DNA of 64,000 nucleotides from Enterococcus plantarum (GCF_001730295.1 NZ_MIKA01000012.1:124001-188000); one strand, 5' to 3'. Positions 43,293 to 52,986 are shown, counted from the first letter of the stretch. Numbers and translations: made by a program. Notes: generated by a model from the letters alone, not told the origin.

Positions 43293-43587
43293 GTAAGAAC
43301 CCTCCGATATTTGTATACTGCCATCTATTATAAACTTATTTACGACTGATTACGATACAGAATGTCATTCTTTATTCTCTAAACACATTTTATCTATAAT
43401 TTCCTACTAAAGTTCCCTATTCGCAATACCTTAATCAAAACAATTAATAGCACTGACTATAGAAATTAAACTACTTATACATAAAAGTTTTTACTAATAG
43501 AGAAAACGGTTGAATAATACTCTAAAAAAACACATAATAAATTGAGGTACTAGCACCTTAGACATACTACATAGGAGCTGATTTTCA
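43293..43587. other. AT-rich intergenic region
   Basis: About 295 bases between the divergent DUF1846 and HxlR genes. No gene, tRNA or strong hairpin seen; promoters of both flanking genes must lie here but no consensus boxes stood out. Confidence 0.4.
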
Positions 43588-43914
43588 ATGATAAAAAAAG
43601 AAGAAATGCCGCTTTGTGATGTGGCGACGACTGTTCAATTAATCGGTAGCAAATGGAAAACATTGATTATACGAGATTTAATTACTGGGCCAAAAAGAAA
43701 TTCTGAACTAAAGCGATCATTATCTGGAATCTCCCAAAAAGTTTTGACCGAAAGCCTCAACTCAATGATACGAGATGGTCTTGTAGAACGCGTTGATTTC
43801 CAAAAAGTCCCACCGCATGTCGAATATCAGCTAACTGCACTTGGGGAGACTTTTCTACCTGTTATTGAAGCCATGAGACAATGGGGACAGTTTTATAAGG
43901 AGCAAATTGGATAG
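43588..43914 (+). CDS. HxlR-family regulator
   Basis: A 108-aa winged-helix protein of the MarR-like HxlR group: PLCDVATTVQLIGSKWKTLIIRDL at the start, the helix-turn-helix RNSELKRSLSGISQKVLTESL and a wing VDFQKVPPHVEYQLT, ending in EAMRQWG. The N-terminal cysteine (residue 9) is at the position used for redox or aldehyde sensing in some family members. AGGAG precedes the ATG. The next gene on the same strand starts 90 bases later and may be its target. Confidence 0.9.
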   Translation: MIKKEEMPLCDVATTVQLIGSKWKTLIIRDLITGPKRNSELKRSLSGISQKVLTESLNSMIRDGLVERVDFQKVPPHVEYQLTALGETFLPVIEAMRQWGQFYKEQIG

Positions 43915-44005
43915 ATAGTTACAAATTAGTGCCTACTTAACATTTCCTAAAAAATTGTCTATACTTTTATTTAAGAGATACGCCATTATTGAGGAGGATA
44001 TTAAT

Positions 44006-44614
44006 ATGCACAGTGAAATTACACCTATCGAAGCAGTTCATACTAGCGTTGAGTATACAACATTAAATGACGAGCCTGTTTTAAGAGTTGTAAAAAAAGA
44101 CAAACTGATGGAATTTGATGAAAATACGTACGCAAAAGTAGTTGGCTCAACATTTCATAATGGGACAATCGAAGTGAAAATGCTAAGTCGCTTATTGCCA
44201 GATGCACCTGATTTCGCGCGTGGCTTTATCGGGATTGCTTTTCGGATCAATCAAGATGATGCAGCATTTGAATCTTTTTATGTAAGACCCACTAACGGTC
44301 GTATAGATGATCCCATCAGAAAAAATCGTGGTGTACAATATTTTTCCTATCCTAAATACACGTTTGACTATTTCCGCACTCTTGGAATCACTGATTTTGA
44401 GGGTCCAGCTGACATCGGTCTGGACGAATGGATCAGTTTAAAAGCGGTGATTAAAGAGGCTAAAGCAGCATTTTATGTAAATGATAGTGAAGAACCCGTT
44501 TTAGTAGTAGACAAGATGAAACATGGCGCTGAAGCTAAAGGAGCTATTGGATTTTTCGTTGATATCGGTACAGAAGCTTTTTTCAAGGATTTGAAGATCA
44601 CAGCAATCGATTAG
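44006..44614 (+). CDS. LamG/concanavalin-fold (DUF1080-like) protein
   Basis: A 202-aa cytoplasmic protein with an all-beta sequence pattern typical of laminin-G-like/3-keto-disaccharide-hydrolase folds: NGTIEVKMLSRLLPDAPDFA, GFIGIAFRINQDDAAFESFYVRPTN, WISLKAVIKEAKAAFYVND and GAIGFFVDIGTEAFFKDLKI. No signal peptide is present, so a sugar-binding or unknown intracellular role. GAGGAGG is placed for ATG 44006; the frame upstream to 43955 is not used. Confidence 0.75.
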   Translation: MHSEITPIEAVHTSVEYTTLNDEPVLRVVKKDKLMEFDENTYAKVVGSTFHNGTIEVKMLSRLLPDAPDFARGFIGIAFRINQDDAAFESFYVRPTNGRIDDPIRKNRGVQYFSYPKYTFDYFRTLGITDFEGPADIGLDEWISLKAVIKEAKAAFYVNDSEEPVLVVDKMKHGAEAKGAIGFFVDIGTEAFFKDLKITAID

Positions 44615-44776
44615 AATAGAGACAGCATTTAGAACTCTTGCTCTTTTGCTATAATAGTGGTCTATTGAGAAATGGTCGACGTTTTATAGCTAAAGTTACT
44701 GCTATAAAAATCTGTCTTGATTACTTTGAACTGAAAATAAAAAGACAACTATAAGTATATGGTACTTGATACTAGA

Positions 44777-44839
44777 AAAAACTGCGTACGTATTCCACTA
44801 AGTTATGACAGCTCAGTGTTAGATACTTACACAGTTTTT
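44777..44839. terminator. possible terminator between LamG-like and WxL-like genes
   Basis: AAAAACTG(C)GTA pairs with TAC(A)CAGTTTTT around a long internal segment. It would serve both convergent genes; the long loop lowers confidence. Confidence 0.45.
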
Positions 44840-44855
44840 ATTTATTGTAAAGTTA

Positions 44856-47800
44856 TTATGGTGTTTCACAAAGTTCAAATTGAATTTCGCCTCGGAACTT
44901 ACCTAGCGCACTAACTGAACCCAGACCAATTTCCAACTTAAATCCATCTCCTTTAGGAGTCCAATGTTTACTAATGTCGTATTCCCCAAAGTCTAGATTC
45001 TGAAAAACAGATAGAGCTTGATTGTCTAAAATGGATTCTGTATCTCCATGCTTATAACGAACTGCATTTTTTAAAATCGTCTTTCCGTCTGCATTCAACA
45101 ATTCTTTTGTTAACTTCACATTTAGTGACCAGCCTGGCTTACTTTCTCTAGTGTCTGATACAATCAGAGGGAGTCCTATCACTTCCGGATTCTCTACACG
45201 TATCTTTCTGGCAGAAGACGTTTGTACTCCGAAATCAAAACCTGTTGGAGAAGACACATAGGATAAACGCCCAGTAAACTTATATTCCCAAAAAGCAGTG
45301 GAGCTATTTACCTCTATCGGAGCTGTCGGTACAGTAGAATCCACTAGTGTGCGTCGTTTTTTTAACTTTTCTAGGATGTCTTGTACTTCGCTTTCTAAAG
45401 CTAAATTAATCTTTGTTCCGAGTTCTTGGCTAATCGTAATATCAGGATGAATCCTTTCTCCAACTGAATTCACAAACTTGACTTTAAAATGGACAACTTC
45501 TATCAAACGATAACTAACCTCTTCTGATTCTTGACTGTAGGCATCAAATCCTTTTACAAAAATCTCATAGCTAGCCCCTTCTGGTAACAAAGAGCCCTCT
45601 ATTGTAAAACTAAATTTACCAGTTGCTGGATCAATTGTTAGATCCTTATCCGCCACTTCTCTATAAGCAGATCCAGTTTCGCCATTTTTCTCGATCTTAT
45701 ATTGGAATTTTGCTGGGAAGTATTCTGTCTGAATTGTTCCTTTTACGACTTGTGCCTCACCCAGTGATGGGGCATCCTTATTTTCTACTGTTAAAAAAGG
45801 GCTTTCCGGCATAATGAATTCTACTTTTTGTGGATCAGATGCAATACCAAACTGGTCCACTACTTTAAGGTAAACATCGTGCTTTTTACCAAAAGCTAAA
45901 GCTGAGGCTGGTATTTCAATCTTTTGTCCACTTTCAGTCACAGCAGTCATTGAACTAGATTGAGTTGTATTGATTTTTGTTCCAATAGACTGCCAACTGC
46001 CAACTTCGTCTACCTTATATTGAATGTCTAATGGGTAATAGAATCCTATATGGGTAAAATCCTCAATCGTGATTGGGTAGCTTTTTGCAGTAGGTGATAA
46101 CACTTTTGTTGCTTCGCCAGAACGTAAATTAAAGGCTGGTTTCGAAGGATTATTAGAAAGCTTCAACACTTCTACGTTGGATTCAATTTCATATTTATTC
46201 TTGGCACGAATCGCGAACATGTATGATTTGTCACTATTAACAATTTCGGTCTTAGGAATCAAAAATTCAAAGGTTGATTCCGATCCATTGATGACTGTCG
46301 CTTCTTTATATTGACTGTCCGGATCCTGTAATTTTTTATAAAAAACAGTTGTCGGCTTATATTTATCATCATCTATATAAGTCCCAGTCACTTTATAGGT
46401 ATCTACAGGAACACGTCCATTGTTTTTATCTAATTTTATGACAGGGTTAGAATCAACATAGATCAACTTATATGTCACTACCTCTGATTTCAATGGCTCT
46501 TTTTCCGGTTCGGGAAAATCTTCAGCATAGATTAGAATTTCTTGGTCCTCATCTTTTAAATCCTTTGATAATTCTAAAGAAAAATCAATTCCTGTTCCGA
46601 GTTCATTTAGAGCAATTTCTTTTTCTTCAAATTTTTTAAAATTCGTCCCACCATCTATAGAATAATACAATTTCATTTTGGTACTGTCTGAATCAAACCA
46701 TTGACCTGTAATCTTGTGTGTTCCTTGATCTGTTAACCTGAATCCTTCATTTGAATCTAAAATAATGGAAGGTTTTTCACTAATTTTCTGTAAACCAACC
46801 TTATAAGAATAACTGATAAAATCTCCAAATTTTAATGTTGGGACTATAGCAGATTTCATAGCCATCGCTGTATCATATGAATGTTGTGGGACAATACCGT
46901 TTAACAGAATAGGTGTCCCTGCAATCCCATTATCTGCTTCATTCCCGCTACCATTTAACCCATCAAACGCACCATTTGGTTTAAGCATATACAATGCATC
47001 GCTATAACCACTACCAGCCCAATTACTTACTGGATTTGGTACCTGAAAATAATAATTCAAACGATATGTAGCTCTTGGCTCTGGAGCCCAAATTGGTGAA
47101 TTTACTAGCGCATCTGTTTGTTCAATATACAGTCCTCGATTATTTCCCAAATAACGAATCGGCACTTCATCATTATCAGACAAAAACGTATCAAAATAAG
47201 ACATTAACGCCACATTATCTAATGAGAAATCTCTAATAGCGTCATCTGGTGTAATGTTTTTCAGATAAATTTCAATTCGGATATTGCCTTTCTCAGGATA
47301 CATTACTTGTGTTAACTCAAATTCGAAGTTCATTATCTCCGGCAAGCTCCCTAAACTTGATTCTTTTGGTTTTGCACGATACTTTGCCATAAGTGCTACG
47401 CTACCATTAGCAGTCTCTTTCCTATAAAACTTGGCAGAATTTTTTATCGGGTTAAATGTCTTATAAACCATGTCATCGCCAGTCTTCGGATTTTTCACAC
47501 CCAAAATAATAGATTGGCTAGTATTTGGTCCAAAAATATAGTCTCCCTCTTCTGTTGGAACTGAATTTCTATATAATGCTTGAATATCTCCTGGAACCAC
47601 ACCATCTGGATAGGTCTTCAAATCTCTTAAAAACACATTGGGAATTAGTTGTAAATATGAGCTAATATTCAATGGAGTATCAAACATATCCCCAAATTTA
47701 TACACAAGTTGCAGTTCCCCAGTTTCATCTAGATTAACAGATTCACGTCGCGCCGTGTCTACTGGTATCCAGCTAACATCTAGTGCTGGTGGCGCTTGTC

Positions 47801-47963
47801 TTTGAATAGGTGCCGATAACCCAGTATTATTTGAAGTCTTGCTTTCATCTTTACTAAGGTCTCCATTTTTTGCCTCTAAGGATGCTCCTTTTGTTATGTA
47901 CACGATTGCTAATATGAATGTCATTAATAGTATTAGTGAAAATACTATATTTTTTTTCTTCAT
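44856..47963 (-). CDS. large secreted surface protein with C-terminal WxL-like domain
   Basis: A 1035-aa exported protein. An N-terminal membrane/signal segment (VFSLILLMTFILAIVYI) is followed by a large beta-rich ectodomain with a family N-terminal region (about 60-400) and several Ig-like modules (about 400-830). The C-terminal 170 residues match the WxL fold: FDFGVQTSSARKIRVENP, the first motif GWSLNVKL and LKNAVRYKHGDTESI, ending FRGEIQFELCETP where the second W-x-L would be expected. WxL domains bind peptidoglycan non-covalently. AGGAGG precedes the ATG. It lies downstream of the LPKAG protein gene on the same strand. Confidence 0.8.
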   Translation of the reverse strand: MKKKNIVFSLILLMTFILAIVYITKGASLEAKNGDLSKDESKTSNNTGLSAPIQRQAPPALDVSWIPVDTARRESVNLDETGELQLVYKFGDMFDTPLNISSYLQLIPNVFLRDLKTYPDGVVPGDIQALYRNSVPTEEGDYIFGPNTSQSIILGVKNPKTGDDMVYKTFNPIKNSAKFYRKETANGSVALMAKYRAKPKESSLGSLPEIMNFEFELTQVMYPEKGNIRIEIYLKNITPDDAIRDFSLDNVALMSYFDTFLSDNDEVPIRYLGNNRGLYIEQTDALVNSPIWAPEPRATYRLNYYFQVPNPVSNWAGSGYSDALYMLKPNGAFDGLNGSGNEADNGIAGTPILLNGIVPQHSYDTAMAMKSAIVPTLKFGDFISYSYKVGLQKISEKPSIILDSNEGFRLTDQGTHKITGQWFDSDSTKMKLYYSIDGGTNFKKFEEKEIALNELGTGIDFSLELSKDLKDEDQEILIYAEDFPEPEKEPLKSEVVTYKLIYVDSNPVIKLDKNNGRVPVDTYKVTGTYIDDDKYKPTTVFYKKLQDPDSQYKEATVINGSESTFEFLIPKTEIVNSDKSYMFAIRAKNKYEIESNVEVLKLSNNPSKPAFNLRSGEATKVLSPTAKSYPITIEDFTHIGFYYPLDIQYKVDEVGSWQSIGTKINTTQSSSMTAVTESGQKIEIPASALAFGKKHDVYLKVVDQFGIASDPQKVEFIMPESPFLTVENKDAPSLGEAQVVKGTIQTEYFPAKFQYKIEKNGETGSAYREVADKDLTIDPATGKFSFTIEGSLLPEGASYEIFVKGFDAYSQESEEVSYRLIEVVHFKVKFVNSVGERIHPDITISQELGTKINLALESEVQDILEKLKKRRTLVDSTVPTAPIEVNSSTAFWEYKFTGRLSYVSSPTGFDFGVQTSSARKIRVENPEVIGLPLIVSDTRESKPGWSLNVKLTKELLNADGKTILKNAVRYKHGDTESILDNQALSVFQNLDFGEYDISKHWTPKGDGFKLEIGLGSVSALGKFRGEIQFELCETP

Positions 47964-48529
47964 CTTTCTTCCTCCTTTAGAAAATTAATTCCTTAAACCA
48001 AATAATAGCTAAGAAATATAGCATTCCCAAATTAGACTCTTTTTTATTTTCTCAGTAATTTGATTATCAGTAGTCATTTATATACAAATTGGTTAAGTAT
48101 TGGCTATATTTTTAAAACATGTATATGTTGTTAAAACCAAGATACGTATCACTCTCATTTTCATCAAATACCTCCATAACATACGCGTAGATAATTTCTA
48201 CAAAAATTCTTATTGAGCGAACAGAAAAAGAATCCTTACACACTTCGTTGGAATAAAAACGAACAAATATGCTTTCAAAGTATACTTCCCTGTACATACT
48301 ATATTAACACCGTATTATTATTTATTTTTTCAATAAACGGATAGCTCTAAGAAACGTTTGAAATGCTTTAAGTAAAAAATGAGCGACTTCTATATTAAAA
48401 TCATTTTGTTTCGATTTTATTAATCGATATTAAACATATTATTCCGAAAAAATAAGGAAAATAACATGAAACTACCACTTATACTTGTTTAAATGTATGG
48501 AAATAATGCCTATGAAGGAGAACAGAAAT
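47964..48529. other. 570-bp gap between two surface-protein genes
   Basis: AT-rich. A 61-codon minus-strand frame at 48112-48297 has no ribosome site and is not called. The promoter of the large WxL-like gene probably lies at 47980-48100. No RNA gene seen. Confidence 0.4.
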
Positions 48530-48571
48530 AAAGGATAAGACAAATAGTTAGCACCATTTGTCTTATCCTTT
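48530..48571. terminator. terminator of the LPKAG protein gene
   Basis: A perfect 16-bp stem, AAAGGATAAGACAAAT (48530-48545) with its complement (48556-48571) around a 10-base loop, 10 bases after the surface-protein stop; T-rich on the minus-strand side. Confidence 0.85.
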
Positions 48572-48581
48572 ATCTTAATTA

Positions 48582-50366
48582 TTAGTTCACTCTTTTTTTA
48601 CGATTTAGTACATAAGCCCCGACAGCTAGCATAATTGTTAGCAAACCAACAGTCTTAGCAATGTTGCTCTCTTTGCTTCCAGCTTTTGGTAATTGGTCTT
48701 TTGGTTGTACAGCATCTCTTTTAGATGTATTCGAAAGAATGGTATCACCTTTTGATTGTTTTTTTTCTTCTTTTACTAGTATCCGTTCACCTTCTGCATG
48801 TCCATTCGATTTAATCTCTTCTTTGACAGGCTTATCTTGGTGCACCTCAATCTCTTTTCCAGAAATGGCTGGTTCTAATAAAGGTACTTCTGTTACATCA
48901 ACAGTCTCTGGCTGAATTGGGTTGATTTCTTCTAATTCTGTTGACTCATCATCGATTGTTTCTTTTTGTTCATAAACGTGAATTTCTGGTTGTTCTTCCT
49001 TAGCTTCATTCAACTCTTTTTCTTTACTTTCTTTCGCTGTTTCTTTCTCGATTGGTTGGATTTCACTTAACTCACTAGATTCGTCTTCGATCATTTCTAT
49101 TTGCTCTCCAACATGGATTTCGGGACTATCTTCTTTGGCTTGATTTGACTCTTCTTCGCTTTCTTTTGCCGTTTTTTCCTCGATTGGTTGGATTTCACCT
49201 AACTCACTAGATTCGTCTTCAATCATTTCTGTTTTCTCTCCAACATAGATTTCGGGATGATCTTCTTTGGCTTGATTTAATTCTTCTTCTTTCGTCTCTT
49301 CTGTTTTTTTAGGATCCAGAGGCGTGATTTCTTCTATCTGATTGGATTCGTCTTCTATGATTACTTCCTGTTCCTCCGGCTCATTTATTCGCTCATTTTC
49401 ATCACCTGTGGCATTTCCGTCTAAAAAGATATTCTTTACTTTGTGCGTTGCTACTTCATTTGTCGCTTTTTCATAATACAGTTGATACTCAATTTGACAA
49501 TCGTTAGTAAAGTTCGCTTGTTTTTCCCCAGCCTCTGTTATTGTCGCTGTGTACATAATTGAAAAGGAAGCCAACCGTGCTTTTTCACGATAAAGACGAA
49601 TTACAAAAGCATTGTCTTCGCCAAATGTAACGGTCCCATATCCATGATTTTCAAACTCTGACAAACTAAGTGTCGACCGACCTAAATAATTATCGACCGT
49701 AAACACAAAACTATCCTTATTTAATAGTTGTCCCCCACCAGATTGATCTGTCAAAACGATGTCATTTCCTAATTCTTGTTTATTCAAATTTGCATTTAAA
49801 AACCAACGGATTTGACCAGATTTCCCAAGTAGATCCCCAGTTTTATAAAAGAAAGGTTTCTCACCTTCCACGCCACCGCCTGTGTGTCCTTTGACTACAA
49901 TATTGGGTACAGTGATTGATGTTCCAAGATTTGCTGGTATCTCTTTCACTGTATTTTCTGCAACATTTTTTACACGCACACCGAAAGTAAATTCACCACG
50001 AACGTGATCTAACTGATTCACTTTCTCATTAAAGGTCGCAATTACTTTATCTTTATAAACACGGGTTATACCTAACCCATTTAAATCAATTTCACGTGGT
50101 ACACTATCAGAATCAACGAGGCCTTCAAGCTCTTTTGGTAAGGATAGAGTTAAGGTATCTCCTGCACTTAGCTTAGTAGTAGATTTTTCACTGAACGTTA
50201 CTCTAATAGAGGTCAACTCGCCATCTGACAATTCTGATTTATCAAAATGGATTGAATCAACAAACCCTCCATTATTTAATTCCGCAGCCAATGACTGCTG
50301 GCTAAATCCAACTACTCCTAACAACCCTACAAACATTACAAAAAACCAAGATAATTTCTTTCTCAT
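48582..50366 (-). CDS. cell-wall anchored adhesin-like protein with LPKAG sorting signal
   Basis: A 594-aa surface protein. Signal peptide to about residue 28 (cleavage after SLAA), then an adhesin-type Ig-like region of the Cna/SdrG class (about 35-320: GGFVDSIHFDKSELSDGELT, SAGDTLTLSLP, DIVLTDQSGGGQL). An acidic repeat region at about 335-485 has 3.5 units of 44-45 aa built on IEDES-ELxEIQPIE...NQAKEDxPEIHVGE. The C-terminus has LPKAG (559-563), a hydrophobic helix and NRKKRVN. LPKAG replaces the usual LPxTG threonine by alanine, still expected to suit sortase A. Host or surface ligand unknown. Confidence 0.9.
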   Translation of the reverse strand: MRKKLSWFFVMFVGLLGVVGFSQQSLAAELNNGGFVDSIHFDKSELSDGELTSIRVTFSEKSTTKLSAGDTLTLSLPKELEGLVDSDSVPREIDLNGLGITRVYKDKVIATFNEKVNQLDHVRGEFTFGVRVKNVAENTVKEIPANLGTSITVPNIVVKGHTGGGVEGEKPFFYKTGDLLGKSGQIRWFLNANLNKQELGNDIVLTDQSGGGQLLNKDSFVFTVDNYLGRSTLSLSEFENHGYGTVTFGEDNAFVIRLYREKARLASFSIMYTATITEAGEKQANFTNDCQIEYQLYYEKATNEVATHKVKNIFLDGNATGDENERINEPEEQEVIIEDESNQIEEITPLDPKKTEETKEEELNQAKEDHPEIYVGEKTEMIEDESSELGEIQPIEEKTAKESEEESNQAKEDSPEIHVGEQIEMIEDESSELSEIQPIEKETAKESKEKELNEAKEEQPEIHVYEQKETIDDESTELEEINPIQPETVDVTEVPLLEPAISGKEIEVHQDKPVKEEIKSNGHAEGERILVKEEKKQSKGDTILSNTSKRDAVQPKDQLPKAGSKESNIAKTVGLLTIMLAVGAYVLNRKKRVN

Positions 50367-50815
50367 CTTTTATACATCTTTCCTTCCTCGTGATTGATAT
50401 AGACTAATATGCATTCTATATTGCTTTTGTGAAGAGCAACTTTTCTGATGTTAAACAAAAAAGGAAGTCGTGTCAAAGATTATATGTTTTACATTAAATT
50501 ATAATGATTGTTATTTTCATTAAATATATTTTTAATAACAATATTATCGAATTATTATTAAAAATAAGATTGTAAATTGATGATTAAGATTTCTTATTTG
50601 ACCTGTCATAGATAAAAACACATGATTAGAACAATTTTTTATCTTGATTCAAGAAAGGTTACTTTTTTTCTTACTTTAAAAACGTTCTTTCATAGTATAT
50701 TTTTGATTATAAGTATAAATTACGTTAAACTTTTATAAAGTTCATTTTTAATTTATATTATTTTATAATCTTATAATAGAAGGTTTATTTTAGAAAAAAG
50801 AGGGAGCGATTATTG
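50367..50815. other. AT-rich divergent intergenic region
   Basis: About 450 bases, very AT-rich (long runs of A/T near 50510-50570 and 50700-50780). It separates the LPKAG protein gene and the choloylglycine hydrolase gene. No gene seen; promoters for both sides are expected here. Confidence 0.45.
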
Positions 50816-51814
50816 ATGTGTACAAGTATTACAATGACGACAAAAGATCAACATGTTTTATTAGCTAGAACAATGGATTTTGCGGTTATTTTAGAGGGTG
50901 AGCCGACGTTTATTCCAAGAAAAAAATTTGTATTCGTTAATGACGAGAGCTACGACCGTAAAAATGAATACGCCTTTGTAGGAATGGCGCGGCAAGTGAA
51001 TAAGGAATACTTTGTTTTTGCGGATGGTTTAAATGAAAAAGGACTCTCTTGTGCTGCTCTTTATTTTTCAGGGTATGCTGATTATAACAATCAAGATACT
51101 TCTAAAAAATATACCTTAGCACCTCATGATGTTGTCCCATTTTTATTGTCTAATTGTTCAACGATTGAAGAGGTAACACAGACAATGGAAAACGCTCGAG
51201 TTGAAAATACGGCCTTAGATTTCTTAGGCATCGTCTTACCTCTTCATTGGGTCATCACTGATAAAACCGGGAAAAGCATCGTCATTGAATACACTGAACA
51301 AACCTTAAATATTCACGAAAACACAGTTGGGGTCATGACAAATAGTCCCGACTATAAATGGCATACAACGAATTTAAGAAATTATATTGGCCTTCAACCT
51401 AGTCAAAAAACAGAAGTTCATTTAAAAGATATGGTCATGAAACCATTTGGTGAAGGCGCTGGTGCTTTTGGTCTTCCTGGTGATTTTACACCACCATCAA
51501 GATTTGTTAGAGCGGCCTTTCTAAAGGCTTGCTTACATGATGTTCAGACAGAGTTAGACGGTGTTACGTCTATGTTTCATGTTCTTGCTAATGTGGATAT
51601 TCCTAAAGGTGTCGTAAAAACAACACAAGCGTATGACTATACTCAATATACCTCTGTTATGGTGAATAGCTCACTAAACTATTACTATAAAACGTATAAT
51701 AATCACCGTATTCGCTGTATCCAACTAGAAAATGAAGATTTCGATGCTACTTCTGGAAAAATCTGGTCTAGTGGTGATACAGAAGACATTTTGTATCGCA
51801 ATACTAAAAAATAA
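50816..51814 (+). CDS. choloylglycine hydrolase family (bile salt hydrolase / penicillin V acylase)
   Basis: N-terminal nucleophile hydrolase that cleaves conjugated bile acids or penicillin V. The protein starts Met-Cys; after Met removal Cys2 is the nucleophile. Arg18 and Asp21 (LLARTMDF), the Asn in MTNSPDYKWH, and the Arg in PSRFVRAAFL complete the usual active site. 332 aa matches the family. The frame opens one codon earlier at TTG, but ATG at 50816 must be used to expose Cys2. The bile-salt versus penicillin preference cannot be told from sequence alone. Gut association would suit an Enterococcus. Confidence 0.92.
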   Translation: MCTSITMTTKDQHVLLARTMDFAVILEGEPTFIPRKKFVFVNDESYDRKNEYAFVGMARQVNKEYFVFADGLNEKGLSCAALYFSGYADYNNQDTSKKYTLAPHDVVPFLLSNCSTIEEVTQTMENARVENTALDFLGIVLPLHWVITDKTGKSIVIEYTEQTLNIHENTVGVMTNSPDYKWHTTNLRNYIGLQPSQKTEVHLKDMVMKPFGEGAGAFGLPGDFTPPSRFVRAAFLKACLHDVQTELDGVTSMFHVLANVDIPKGVVKTTQAYDYTQYTSVMVNSSLNYYYKTYNNHRIRCIQLENEDFDATSGKIWSSGDTEDILYRNTKK

Positions 51815-51833
51815 AAAGAAAACGAGCCTGGGA

Positions 51834-52044
51834 CATAACTAAAAAGGGTATGTTTCAGGCTCTTAGTAACCGAATAAACGGTGGGCGCAGAAGCAACTCC
51901 TTCGGAAATAAGCCGAAATTGCTGTAAAACACAACAAGGAACAAGTTGATGTTGCACAGTACCTACTTGGTCACAAAAATTTGAAGAGCAATTTTCGTAA
52001 ATTCCTTCTTATTTCTCGGAGTTAAACACTTCTGTCCCAACCTC
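51834..52044 (+). repeat. dispersed intergenic repeat, copy B with 51-bp insertion
   Basis: Begins with a GAGCCTGGGACATAAC...CAGGCTC hairpin, then ATAAACGGTGGGCGCAGAAGC, CTTCGGAAATAAGCCGAAATT (itself a stem), ACAAAAATTTGAAGAGCAAT, TTATTTCTCGGAGTTAAACA and ends TCTGTCCCAACCTC. Compared with copy C it carries 51 extra bases (about 51919-51969) after CCGAAATT. The hairpin doubles as terminator of the hydrolase gene. Confidence 0.9.
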
Positions 52045-52099
52045 GTTTTCTTTTATTTTTTTAATTCCTCATTTCAAGCTCGCCGTTTTTCGTATCATA

Positions 52100-52321
52100 C
52101 TAAAAGTTTGGACGACCACAAGTATTCTTAGCACTCTTGGGAGAAAAGATTCTATTGAGACACCTGCATGACGCAAACTTTTTGCTAACTAAATCCAGTT
52201 CAACTCTCTTGTAGTGTACGCACGGTACCCGTTCTTTTCGTGGAATGATACCCGCTCGTTTATAGTAACGAATCTTATCAGTCGTTAAACCAAACATTTC
52301 TGCAGCTTCTTTGCTATTCAA
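52100..52321 (-). pseudogene. MerR-family regulator pseudogene
   Basis: From TTG at 52321 (ribosome site AAAGAGGAC) the frame encodes a MerR HTH (NSKEAAEMFGLTTDKIRYYK, AGIIP). A one-base change near 52233 shifts the frame; in the second frame GYRAYTTRELNWI then a TAG, then LAKSLRHAGVSIES continue the MerR family sequence. The coiled coil and effector region are lost or scrambled. It follows the histidine phosphatase gene on the same strand. Confidence 0.8.
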
Positions 52322-52343
52322 TCGAGTTGTCCTCTTTAATTGC

Positions 52344-52922
52344 TCATTCCAAATTGGAAAAATCGTGATTGATGATTTCTTGTAATCTAAATGTATCATG
52401 CTCAAATTCAAATTTCAAAATACAGCAATTTCCTAAACGGTCTTTTTGATCCACATCACTTGTATGGGCCCAATTTCGCATAAATTGTCGGCAAGAGGCC
52501 CCATGGGATACAGCTAACACCGTTTCACCCGCTTCTTTCATGATTTTCATCAAGGTTTCCGATACTCGTTCTCTAAATTGACCTTCTTCTTCTCCACCAT
52601 ATCCAACAAAGAAATCTCCATAGGGTAACGGTGGGTTTAGTGCCTCACTTTCTGATTCGAAACGGCCAAAATTCCATTCTTTCAAGCCTTTGACCCTTTT
52701 ATATGACCTATCTGTCACTTGCTCTAAGGTATCGCTAGCGCGTTCAGATGTAGACGTATACGCATCATCAAAATCAATACCATGATCGTTAAAATAAGCC
52801 CCTGCAATCTGCGCTTGTTTGATACCTTTTTCCGTAAGTGGAGAGTCGCACCAATCTTGGATTTTTTTCTGTTGGTTAAATAATGTTTCGCCGTGTCTCA
52901 TCAGATATAATGTTTTCGTCAT
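52344..52922 (-). CDS. histidine phosphatase superfamily protein
   Basis: A 192-aa phosphoglycerate-mutase-like phosphatase: the phosphohistidine motif LMRHGETLFNQQ at residues 7-18, DDAYTSTSERASDT with the second arginine, the acidic motif WNFGRFE and VSHGASCRQFM with the second histidine. Small size indicates a phosphatase rather than a glycolytic mutase. GGGGATGAGG lies before the ATG. Substrate unknown. Confidence 0.9.
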   Translation of the reverse strand: MTKTLYLMRHGETLFNQQKKIQDWCDSPLTEKGIKQAQIAGAYFNDHGIDFDDAYTSTSERASDTLEQVTDRSYKRVKGLKEWNFGRFESESEALNPPLPYGDFFVGYGGEEEGQFRERVSETLMKIMKEAGETVLAVSHGASCRQFMRNWAHTSDVDQKDRLGNCCILKFEFEHDTFRLQEIINHDFSNLE

Positions 52923-52986
52923 CTACCTCATCCCCATTTCTATATGTTTTACTTATCATAACCCACGAAGTGCGCTCCAAGGCAAG

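Noticed and set aside
48112-48297. 61-codon minus-strand frame between surface-protein genes
   Set aside because: No ribosome site, AT-rich composition and no protein-like features; left as intergenic.
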